A stretch of 64,000 nucleotides of DNA, taken from positions 4,797,501-4,861,500 of the forward strand of contig CM040094.1 in NCBI GenBank assembly GCA_022496805.1, in the 5' to 3' direction. Every line of letters starts with the position of its first letter. The first letter of the stretch is position 1. Of this stretch, positions 48,766-59,598 are shown piece by piece. The notes beneath the pieces are model-generated. The model saw nothing but the letters and a program-made list of their open reading frames with translations. It did not search any database and was not told the origin of the DNA. Source of the DNA: Pohlia nutans. Lineage: Eukaryota > Streptophyta > Bryopsida > Bryales > Mniaceae. The position numbers and the translations under genes were made by a program.

Positions 48766-48893
48766 TGGGAATTTTCGTCATATTGGGACTCTTTGAAAGC
48801 TACAACTGACATAGATTCAGTGGGAAAATCTATACATTCTGTAGACTTCAAAGAGTCCTAATATGGCGGAAATTCCCAATTAAACGAGTATGG
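48766..48893. repeat. Small foldback element, copy 1
   Basis: cgtttaattgggaatttt, then actctttgaaagc at the left pair with cttcaaagagtcc, then ggaaattcccaattaaacg at the right. Confidence 0.8.
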
Positions 48894-49889
48894 TGTTATT
48901 TGGTAAGAATCAATTTATGAGCTCTCAAAACATCGTAATGATTCAAACTCCAAGGCGTCAAGAGTGAACTAAAAGCAAATCATTGCTTTGTGCAGACAAT
49001 CAACTAATAATTATAAATTCTAAGCAACTATCACTCATCATTTGCAATAGGGGTTGTCACACCTTCTTCCACATTCTTAATCTTCAAAGAATGAAGACGT
49101 GGCACTCTCTCCTTGAATTTCTGAGGACACATTCTTTTAAGACTGAGAGGTTTTTTTCTTTTCCTTTGAGGGTGAAGAATGGGCGTGAATAATGGTTTTG
49201 CTTGTGAAGTTTTTACCGTGGAGCTTCTTTGTTTCACATGCCTTCCATTTTTTGTTTGATTGATTGGTTGATTGCATGAGTAGAGCGTGTTTTTATTACC
49301 AAAGCCCAAATCGCATGTAACTCTTTCTTCATTCTCTATTCTCATTCTCCACATGACAGAAAAGGGGAGTCATACCTTCTTCACAGAGAAGGACCTCTAT
49401 TGGCTCAAGTCTTTTCTCTCTATACCTTTTCAATCTTTAAAAAAGTTTGATCCTAAGAAAAAGGTGTGACAATCCTTAATGAAAGAATCAATTTCAAAAC
49501 CCTAACCCTCAACGCCATACTATCATTCCAAGTACTCCACCGAGGATGTTACCTAGTTTTGGGAGTGTCTACTATTATACTAGGCAAAAAAATGGATGAA
49601 ATCGTCAAAATTCTTTTGAAATATTACTAAAATTGTCACTATTTGGATGAAAGTCACTTACAATAAATAAAATTTATGGATGAGCATGTCTATATGGATG
49701 ATTCTATCCATTTTTCCTTACTCGACTACATTCCAAGTCGCGTGTCAATCTAACATTTTGACTGTTAAAAAATTGGTTGTGACTGAGAGTTAAAAGTTAG
49801 TGAATTTCAGTTTCAAAAATACCATATTAAGGTGGATATATCCATTAAGAACATCTAATTCTGCCCTTATGTTTTGGGAGTATACATCA

Positions 49890-50030
49890 TTATATTTATT
49901 TAATTGGAAATTTTTGTTACATTGGAACTCTTTGAAATCTACAACTAGTATAGATTCAATGGACAAATTTATACATATTGTAGATTTCAAAGAGTCCCAA
50001 TATGGCAGAAATTCCCAATTAAACAAATAT
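49890..50030. repeat. Small foldback element, copy 2
   Basis: Same design as copy 1: tatttaattggaaattttt pairs with gaaattcccaattaaacaa, and gaactctttgaaatctac pairs with gtagatttcaaagagtccc. Confidence 0.8.
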
Positions 50031-50307
50031 GATGTTATACATTCTAGAACATAAATTTGCACCTTTGGTACATGAGGACAAAATTCTTAAATAAACGGTA
50101 ATCAATATGTCTACTTTCGAGTATGAAGCAGTGATCTCAAAACTGGCTAAAATTAGCTGTATTTCTACCAAAAATTTGGCGCTGCTAAATATACAAAGAA
50201 AGAAAATGAAAAAAATAATGAAATGTAGCGAGAATGCTCATCATGATATAAATATGTAGCAACTTCATGAGGTGATATCCGCGGATATCATCATGGTATC
50301 ACCTTAA

Positions 50308-50872
50308 CCCCTAAAGGACCGCAATTTTTCTTGTTTTTGAGCATCATTTTCACCTCTTTCTATTCATTTTCTTGTGAATATTTTTTTCCTCTTGATAGAA
50401 AATACCAAATCAAATATTTAAATAAAATATAATTTTTTTTTAAAAAAAATTAACAAATTTTCCCATGTCTTTAAAGACGGTCAAAAAAATATCCAAAAAA
50501 ACAACAATTTCATCTTTTCACTTCAAATGCTATAATCTTGCAATATGTACAGTCAAATTCTATGAAAATTTTACCATGCACTCTCTTGGTAATCTGTAAC
50601 AAGATCCTACGGTTAAAGTTGAAAAATATTAATTTTTAAGGTTTATTTTTAGTCCTGCCCGCATTGCCCATTCTCCCCAAAAAAAAGCCCTTTTTGCTAC
50701 ATGACTTCCACTTAAAAGTCGGAATTTAAAAATAAAAAAATTAGATCCCCAGTTTTGTATTGATATACCGAATTCACATGATTTATTTCAAAAAATAAAA
50801 ACAAAAATTGACACCATGGGAACCTACCCGAACATTGAAATGTCCTAGTTAGGACACTTGGTCCTTTAGGGG
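50308..50872. mobile_element. TTAA-flanked element T11 (565 bp)
   Basis: Inverted ends CCCCTAAAGGACC are identical over 13 bp, with TTAA at 50304-50307 and 50873-50876. The interior differs from the 230-bp subfamily. It lies about 450 bp upstream of the plastid-protein start codon. Confidence 0.87.
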
Positions 50873-51323
50873 TTAATATACCGTATCAAGGGTATTGCCG
50901 GATATTATAGAGATATTGTGAGTATTGTATGCACTGGGTAGCAAAAGTAGATACCATTTATATGGGAGTTCGCATAATGTTCTAAATGTCATAAAGTGGT
51001 TCTAAGATCACTGGTATGAAGCCTTCCTACACAGAGGACAGTTACCGGTACAGGATATTACTCATCGCCCACGGTCATAGGAGCCTCCACATAAAGAGTT
51101 CACTGACGGTGGAGGAAGACCAACCAGAGTAAAAAATCCAAAGGCCCCAACTGAAGAGCAGCCAGGCTTATCCACACGCCCACTCCCGGAGCTCACTTGT
51201 CCAACCTCCCACCTTCAATTCACAACCACCACAGAGATCCACAACAAACACAGCTTCCATTCCATTCTGCACCCTCCACAACAGTATCATTGATTTGCAT
51301 CATTCTATACAGTACAGACAGAC

Positions 51324-54300
51324 ATGGTAAGTTGATCACACTTAGACTCATCTCCTTTGAACACAATTCTTCCAGACTCATTACAGCTCTCTTCCTCTAG
51401 AAACCTATTTAATTTGCTTCCGAAACTCGCGAACTGGACCGTTTAAATCCATTCTTGACACCAGGCTGTTCAAATGAGGCTGTACATAGTTTCCTTTTTT
51501 CCAGTAATCCCGAGCTCTGAGTGTAATCTGATCACTTATTCGTAAGAGCACAACACTGAAAACAATGCAATACGTTTAACCCCTAAAGGACCAAGAAGTC
51601 CAAATCGGTCCTCATGTTTTTTTAAGCAGTTTTGAGTAGGTTTTGTGTGGACTTTCTTCAGTTCAAATTTGTTTGTTTTTTCACCAACATATGCACTGTT
51701 CTTCAGTGATTCTAGTGAAATAAAATTCAGTTTCAATTGCATAGTATTTTTTCACAATATGATCTATCAAATTTTGCATTTTTAAACCATGGATCCTTGG
51801 TCCTTTAGGGGTTAAGCTTACACTCTTTGATAGAAGCGGAGTTTCGAAAGGAAAGAAACAATCACTGTAACAGAGCGGTGGTATTCCATGCAAGAAAGGC
51901 TCTCTACTGATCGGAAACCCTAAAACTTTCTTGGTTATTAACTGACTGAACAAAAGGAGCTTTTTCATTCACAAAAGCTACACGTACAATGAATGTGAGG
52001 AAGTTTTAAGTAGGTTGGTACCTCTTTTGAAGGAGACTTTGCATTGACAAAAGCGAAGTTTGAGTAGGTTGGTACCCTCTTTTGGTGTAGCTGTTTTTTA
52101 TTTTTATACTCCCAAACAATAGATTAAAACTTTCCTCATTACCTCCTTTTTTGAGCATGTCAAAATTATGAGCAAGAGGGGTGCCAGTCATTCTTGGAAA
52201 CTGTGCCCTAATTGATTGTTTTGTTTTGTTTTTTTTTTTGTGTGCAGGCTTTGCAAGTGTCGTCGACATTGAGTCTTAGTGCCATTAGACATGGGCAACT
52301 GGAAAACGTGGCAACAAGTACTAGAGCTGGAGTTTTAGTGCACAATTATGGCAAGTGCAGAGTTTCGCACTCCATTTGCAGTAGCAGGAGCAGGAGCAGG
52401 AGGTGGCCAAGTGAGAGGCGAAAAGTGGGGTGCATCAGAATGGAGGAGGCCACCACTGTGACCTCAACTACCTTTGACGACGCAGGTGTGATCTCCTGTT
52501 TGTGCTAATCAATGTGAGCTTCTTCTTTACACTAATCTATTATACACTAGAAGGAAATGTGTTGTTTTTCACTTATTATAAATGAAAAAGAAATGAAACG
52601 ACGCCAGGCACATGGGTTGTGTTAACCCTTTAGTGCCTGATGCAAATGATGCAAAAAGAAAATTTGAAATCCGACTTTTTTAGCTATCTAAATACCTACG
52701 TACAAATCACCAAAATACTGCAAATACTTACAAATACAACACATGTACCATGTGGTATTTCTTGTGTTTGGAAGTTTGTTTTGTTGTATTTTTTTCGGGA
52801 TTGTGTTCTCTTGATCATGTTCCAGTAGTGTATGTATTCCGATCTTGATCAATGTACCGACTCCTTTCTTATTTTAACGTATAAATTTTGTCCTAAACCG
52901 TACCCATATAAGTCACTCTCACTTATAAAATCCACAATAATTATGTATGAGTCCATTCTTGATATGAGAGATTGCATTGAAGAGGTGTTGACACAGGCCA
53001 TTGCTGAACCTCTTCACTTTTATTTTTGAAAATTTAACCCGAATTCTATTTAACCTTGAAGTCACACACCCCCCCAAAATCTCATTTTTGAGTGTGCATT
53101 ATACGGTTCAAAGACATACTATAATCTTCCAATCCAACGGTCCGATCTTACCAAGATTTAATTGACACTTGTTTCATTAAACTACGCTTCCATTCATACG
53201 GTTGGATACTATTAATAGTATTCCTAATTTCATCAAAAGAGAGCTTTAAAGACACATCACCCAAAAAACTGGGTTTCTGCAGAACCACCCTAGGCACTAA
53301 AGGGTTAATGGTGATGAGTAGTTTTAGACAGAAACGTAAGTATAATATTCTGGTACTATTCACTGTTCCCACGAAATGAGGAATGAAAATTGACAGGTTT
53401 GCTACTAGTGGATATTAAATGCACATTGTCTCGCGATCTGTCACGACCCATTGTCATGAAAACGGTTACATTTTCATCCCGAATGGTTTTTATCTGGTTC
53501 TGTAAGACTTTGACCAGCTATCCAGTTCATATTCTCCTACATTCAGTGTTGCAACGCAACAGGTCTGTGCTAGTATGTAATTTGAGTGTCTTTTGTTTCT
53601 AATGACCTCTTTCATTGATGTCCAGAGGTATGCTCGCACTTGGTGTTAGGAATGATCTTAATCCCTTAAGGACCAAGGATTCATGGTTTCAAAATGACAA
53701 ATTCAATTGATCGTATTGTGAAAAATCAATAATTCAGATGAGATTGAATTTTATGAATAGTGCTTATGTGTTGGTAAAAAACAAACAAATTTTGAACAAA
53801 AAGAAGTTCACTTAGAACCTAGCGGTACTCAAAACTGCTAATAACACACACGAGGCTTAATGAGGCTTAATTCGAGCTTCTTGGTCTTGTAGAGGTTAAC
53901 CAAGTGAATTCAGTTCAAAAGTGTATGAACATTCATTCTTGAGATGCTTAATACCAAGTGAGAACATAATTACCTTAGCTCTTGTACACTCGCTTGTACA
54001 ACGGGTTACATGATACTCTTTCTGTCACTTTTAGCATTTTAACCAACATGTAGGAGTGTGCTTTTGTTGGGAGATCAAAATAGAGAAGATCACTTTGGGT
54101 ACAATAGCCAAAATCAGAATTTTATCACTGTGCCTAAAGTAGTGTTTGTAGAATTGCCTAAATTTAGCTCTTTTCTATCAAATTGTTGTTCAAGAAAACT
54201 GAGCAACTTTTGCAATTTTTCTTATGTGGATTTAGTTAATAGTACAAGGCATCATTCTTGTACATCCAATAACTTATCTTATCTGAGGATTACAACTTGT

Positions 54301-57300
54301 CATTACAACTTAGGATCAAAAACCATTTTATGAACTTTTTACGCAATTTCAAAATGAGAGGTTTTAGAACAGTAGACAACTCCATTTTCATTTGTAAGTT
54401 AGTAAGTAGTGGCTATAGACATTTAGCCAAGTCATACTTACACCGCTTGAAGGCTAACTTGAAGTGTATGAATAGATTAGAGTTCCTGTTGCTAATATAA
54501 GGAACTACTGTAGATGTTCATTACCTTATTTACCATTGTCTGTGGGAAGGCGAAAAGCTTTAAGTACACAATGCCCAATGAGCCCTGGAAAATCTTAGGG
54601 TGACGTGGACCTCTCAAAATCTGACGTGGAAATCCCAGGTTCCCTTGAAAGCGACGATGAGGGTCCTTTACAAACCGGTCCTGTTGACGTGTCAGAACAC
54701 GTGGCTGTGTTGAAAAGAGCTGCCAAGACGAAGAAAGTGCCAGTGACGGAGGTTTTTGCTGCCATTCGGGCCATTGAGAAGGCCAAAGTGGACCCTGCCA
54801 ACTTTCTCCAATCTCTGGGAGGGACTCAGTCGCCTGGCCGAACATGGATGCTCATCTTCACCGCTGGCAAGGACTTGGTAATTTTGATTTCCTGACTCCA
54901 ACTGGTCAGATTGTTACCCTGTTCTTATTAGCAAAACAAGGAGGATTCTAACGCACCAAAGATTACATTATTTGGATACTGTATGCAAAAGTTATAAGGA
55001 TTCAAAGTTTTGTTTGGTAAATGTTGGACGTGAATTCTGAACGTGGTGTACATCTTCAAAAATCAATTAATGGACTCTTTAAAAAATGGTCACAATTTTA
55101 AATGTCCATTTTAGGAAAGCAAAGAGGATTCTAATGCACCAAAGAGCACATTATTTGGATACCGTATGCAAAAGTTATTAGGATTCAAAGTTTTGGTTGG
55201 TAAATGTTTAACGTGAATAATGAACATGGTGTACATCTTCAAAATCAATCAATGGACTCTTTAACCCCTAAAGGACCATGCTCATTTCTAAAAATTTACC
55301 ACTTTCTTGTGATGCTTTCCAAAAGGCAATTGTATCTCTTGATTGGTATCCATGTAGAAAACTTCACCGTTGAAGTTCAAAAAGGACTTTGTCATGAGAT
55401 TGTACATCAATTTTCAAAACAATCTACCGTATACATTACATGATTATAAGGTTTGATCATAAGTTGATTTTTGAAAATTTTGTACAAAACCAACAGATCA
55501 TTCATTGCAAACTTTCTCATAAATTTAAAAACCATAATAAGCATTTGAAAGTTTAGGAGCATACAAAGATGTACTATATCTAGGTGCCCACAAAAAATGG
55601 TGTTCTAAAACTAAATACAACAACAATGATTGATTCTCAAAGATTTATGTTAGGGTGAAGTGACTTGTTGGTGACTCGTTGAGGCGGTGTTTGTGATCGT
55701 TATTAATTTTTACATTGCAAAAATGTTTTAAAGAATTCAAATATATATATTGGAATATTCCAAAATATTCCAAAATAATATAAAATATATCAAAAAGATT
55801 CCAATTATTTTGAAAAGATTCTATTTTAAATATATTGAAATATTTTCCATAATTATTTTATAGTGTTAATGATGCAGTAATGCCAAATATTTTACATATT
55901 GTATACTTCATTTTTTTTACAAATGTGACGTCCAAGTGTGAAAACGCCCTTCAAGTCATCAACCGCCCTAACTACTATGTCCCAAGTTCACCTACGTTGA
56001 CGTTTTAGTTTTTTCCCAATGGACCAATCAATGTAATTGCAAATCTTGAAGGATTTTTGTGTTCTTGAAATGAACATTTTCAATTCTGTAGTTAACATTG
56101 AGTCAAAATTATAAAATCCAAACAAGTTATTAAAGTAATGAAATTTTTCGAGGACACAATGTGTCTACCTGGTCCTTTAGGGGTTAAACAACAGTCAAAA
56201 TTTTAAATTTCCATAGTAGGAAAGCAAAGAGGATTCCAACGCATCAAAGAAGGCATTATTAAAAAAATTGATACTATATGCAAAAGGTATAAGTTTTATC
56301 CACAGATGATTGACATGAGTTTTGGTATTGAGGTCACTCTTTGTATCTTTTGAGTATCACGTGTGAACAAAGGGTATTTGAAAGTACCCTATAAATTAAA
56401 AGTAGGTCTTACTATAATTAGAAAGTTTATTCTCATTTTAATTCTTGTAATAAATTCTGAGCATCCTATATTAATGTAAATCAATTATAAAATTTACCTT
56501 CAAAGATTTATTTGGACCCTATCTTTGTTTGCACATTGTTACGTAATATTTGGAAGTGACCTCCCAAAACATATGTCCTCATTGTGTAAGGTTTTGGAGT
56601 GCTCCAATTAGGTGTAGTTAGCAATTAGAGTGGTAAATATGAGTGTTGATTTTGAACAAGACTTTGTGTTGAGTAACTAATTTTCTACTTCCTCTGCAGG
56701 TGAGAGAAGCTCTCAATGGAGGTCCCGGTGGTGGCACGTATCTCCCCGTGTCTGCCATTCAAAACTTTGATGCACCGGTAAGTCTCAAATTTGGAAGGAT
56801 ATTGAAACATTTGAGTTACGTGAAATCAGAACAGGTGATCTGACCCCTAAAATATAAGGAAACCAGAGTCTATATCATCTTTGAGTGTAACTGAATCAAA
56901 TCAAATAGTGGACCCACCTAATCAAACCACTCACCTAATTATATCTCAAGCTTGTCACATGCCTTGGCATTATCTCAAATTGGATGTGGGCCAGCGCCAT
57001 CAAGCCTTGGCTCTCTGTGAATTCACCTTAGACTCAGATTGGCAAAACTAGTTTACCCTCCTTTCTATTTTGAATTCTTTGGACTTAGATACCGGTCAGA
57101 CTCACCTCACCTACCATGTATTCTCTCTTCTTTTCGCTCAACTCCGTTACTGTACCCAACCGTTAGGATCAACAAATCATACCAAATAGTTAATTTCTTT
57201 AGAAAATTGCCAAATTCTGAGAATATTTTTCAAGATTCTCTTTTTCCTCATACAAAATAGTTTTTCTTAGGAAAAACTAATTTGGGCTTCTCTTTTTATA

Positions 57301-57627
57301 ATTATTTTTTGTTTGATATTGCAGGCCATGAGGATTGAGAATGGGGTATACCTGGGTCCTCTGGGAGCGTTCGCGTTCGAGGGCCGATTCTCCATGAAGA
57401 AGCGCATCCTAGCCTTTCTATTTGACAAGATAAAGATAAAGATTGGCATCCTTCCAGCCTTCACCATCAACGTGGCGAAGAAGGAGGACGAAACCCGCAC
57501 CCCGGGCAACAAGGACCCCTTCTTCATCTTCTTTTATGCAGACAATGAGATTATCGTCGCCAAGGGACGAGGCGGAGGCTTGGCTTATTGGTGTCGCTGC
57601 AAGCGGGTCAACTCTGACAAGTTCTGA
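51324..57627 (+). CDS. Plastid-targeted lipocalin/PAP-fibrillin-like protein, 5 exons
   Basis: Exons: 51324-51326 (the ATG alone), 52248-52487, 54599-54877, 56700-56777 and 57325-57627; 300 residues. Residues 1 to about 70 (MALQVSSTLSLS, then Ser/Arg-rich) look like a chloroplast transit peptide. An acidic linker follows, then a helical stretch (VFAAIRAIEKAKVDPANFL). The C-terminal beta-rich part has GRTWMLIFTAGK, YLPVSAIQNFDAP, MRIENGVYLGPLGAFAFEGRF, DPFFIFFYADNEIIVAKGRGGG and YWCRCKRV. The order resembles plastid lipid-associated (fibrillin) or lipocalin-like folds, but I cannot name the Arabidopsis counterpart. The exon 2 donor is uncertain: the better-looking GT at 52486 would put an in-frame stop at the start of exon 3, so the GT at 52488 is used. 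A small exon in between cannot be excluded. Confidence 0.8.
51580..51811. mobile_element. TTAA-flanked MITE T12 (232 bp) in intron 1
   Basis: Inverted ends CCCCTAAAGGACCAAG are identical over 16 bp, with TTAA at 51576-51579 and 51812-51815. This is the best preserved member of the 230-bp subfamily here. Confidence 0.92.
52626..53304. mobile_element. TTAA-flanked element T13 (679 bp), CCCTTTAGTGCC family, in intron 2
   Basis: Perfect inverted ends CCCTTTAGTGCCT, with TTAA at 52622-52625 and 53305-53308. The end sequence differs from the CCCCTAAAGG group. Short open frames inside show no transposase motif. Confidence 0.88.
53662..53893. mobile_element. TTAA-flanked MITE T14 (232 bp) in intron 2
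   Basis: The left end TCCCTTAAGGACCAAGG and right end CTTGTAGAGG are diverged, with TTAA at 53658-53661 and 53894-53897. Interior as T5. Confidence 0.82.
54931..56300 (+). repeat. About 190-bp tandem repeat in intron 3, three units, second split by T15
   Basis: Units begin near 54931, 55118 and 56220, each with gcaaa...aggattctaacgcacc-like text and then ggatac..tatgcaaaag. The second unit is interrupted by T15 after ggactctttaa. Confidence 0.85.
55265..56183. mobile_element. TTAA-flanked element T15 (919 bp) in intron 3
   Basis: Inverted ends CCCCTAAAGGACCA are identical over 14 bp, with TTAA at 55261-55264 and 56184-56187. The first tandem unit supplies an unoccupied counterpart at 55079-55082. 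No transposase frame. Confidence 0.92.
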
Positions 57628-59598
57628 AAACCCAACATTCAATAGTAAACGTAGGGACTGCCCTATGAAATGATGAAGAATATACCTCATCGTCTCGTCA
57701 GCCCCATCAGTAGCTAAGGGGGCACGTGGCAAGGGCAAGAAGCAGACATCAGATGGAAGTAGCTAATTGCGGATGAAGCTGGATGAAATCATAGCCCCAC
57801 AAGAGCTACTTTATGTTATGTAGTTGCTTTTCCTTTTGACACCGGTGTATTTTTCGTTTGAAATCCTTGTAGAATATCATTATTTAGTGTATGATCTTTG
57901 TATACTTTCTACTGACCTGGAATAGGAACAGAGTAATGTAAGTGCAGGCTAGTTGATCAAATCAGTCGACAAGTTGTGAATGTTTAATACAGTGCTTGGG
58001 AAATAATGAAGGATCTGTTTGATTCCTCTATTTACTTCAATCAACCGGCACCTTAGTGATATATCCTACTTTTTAATTTTAATTTTTTTTATTGCAAATA
58101 GAAACTTTTCTCAATTTCAGATTGGTTTTATTATTGCCTGCAATTTTTAATTTCAATCAGCTGCTTACATTTGTTGTTGGTTTTTCCTGAGCATTGGTGC
58201 AATATTAAGTAACTTAAGTGTGACTATTATTCCAACAATAGTTGTAATGTGTAATTGCCATTGATAGCAAGTGAACATACAATAGTTACTACCGTAGTAG
58301 GAAGGCAGGGTCGGCAGAAAATAATTCCCCAAAAAAATGCCAAAAAAACAAATAAATTTATCAAGTATTTTGTCGAAATCAACAAAAATGAAGTCAACAA
58401 AAATTGTGATAAAAAACAAAGGAAAACATGTAGCCACTTGTAAAATTCAATGTTAGTTATTAATAGCCGAATTTTTAATAATTATTTTTGAAAGTGCCGA
58501 CCCCTACTTTTCAAAGTTTAATTAATTATTCGACATGAAAGTGCAGACCCTGCCTTCCTACTACGGCATTGTTAAACATTATAGTTTTTGGGTAATTTAG
58601 CATGCAATATTTGGACACTAGAGTTATCCGTAAAGTCGAGGAGTAGCCCCTTTGCAACATTGAGTTTTCAAGCTTCAATCAAAAATCGCAAAGATTGTTT
58701 GTCACTAGGAGCCAAGAGCTTGCTTTGGACAAGCATGTGGGTTGGTGTGGGGCTGTAGATTCCATGGTGGAAACTTGAGTGTGCATTGGGGGATCATGGA
58801 AAGGTGCCATGTTGGAATCTCTGACAGCGCAATGCGTTTTGATTGATTGCATTCTATGGATTACAGTTGTGTGCCCATTCTATTCTAGGGTGGCAATTTT
58901 GGGTCAAAGTGACGTGATAATGGGTGTCATCCCTCACAAAATCAAAAACTATGAAATTAAAACAAAACCTTCCTTCCAAATAGGATTGTAAACACCACAT
59001 TGATATCCTTCGTCACCGGAAGAAAGTACCGTAATAGCCTTTAGGAAAAAAAAAAAAAAAAAGAAGAAGATAAGCTGTGAAAATCTTGGCACACATCAAA
59101 TGATACCAAAGTGGGAAATGAGAAAAATACTCTCTGGAATCTCCAATCTTCCACAAAACCTCCTGTTTACAAGGTTTCTGATAGAGCTGTTCCATGTGTA
59201 CTGAATGACCAAAGTCATGACTACCCCAAGTATTCGCACCTTTCAAGTTTCAACTAGTTTCACCGTGTACTGAGGATCTAACATCTGCCCAGCCCCAAAA
59301 ATATTCTCAGATTGATGACCATAACTGAAACTAAACCTTTTACTAGAAGAGCTTCGTTCAAGTGCAGAGACCATCCCTCCAACCAACCAACCGACCGACC
59401 AAAAAAGAGCATGAGAAACCAACCAGTTCACATGTTCTTTTTTGGTAGAGATCTCGACACTAAACTTCCAGTGTACTGATGTTGCAGGGACTGATGGAGA
59501 CTTGATTTTGACTTTGCAAACGCACATCTGAAAGTGACTCATTCAACTGCAGACTGCCTCATAAATAAGCATTAGAAAATTTCATCATTGTGAAGTAC
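57628..59598. other. Intergenic region between convergent genes
   Basis: Holds the 3' UTRs of the plastid gene (+) and TIM50 (-). An inverted repeat is visible at 58290-58330 and 58500-58565 (ctaccgtagtaggaaggcag pairing with ctgccttcctactacgg, then gccgaccc text), suggesting one further MITE of about 270 bp. No gene is supported. Confidence 0.5.
58288..58566. mobile_element. MITE-like foldback (about 279 bp)
   Basis: The outer ends taccgtagtaggaaggcagg and cctgccttcctactacgg are inverted repeats, extending inward with diverged gtcggcag and gaccctac text. No target duplication was fixed. Confidence 0.65.

Larger units (their letters stand above)
48565..50300. other. Repeat-rich intergenic region
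   Basis: Blocks near 48610-48690 and 48970-49050 are a direct duplication (aaagcaaatcatt, cagacaatcaactaataat, ttctaagcaac). Others near 48705-48745 and 49500-49555 share attccaagtactccacc. Two related foldbacks lie inside. No gene is supported. Confidence 0.5.

Noticed and set aside
57418..57738. 106-residue minus-strand frame
   Set aside because: Antisense shadow of the final exon of the plastid-protein gene.
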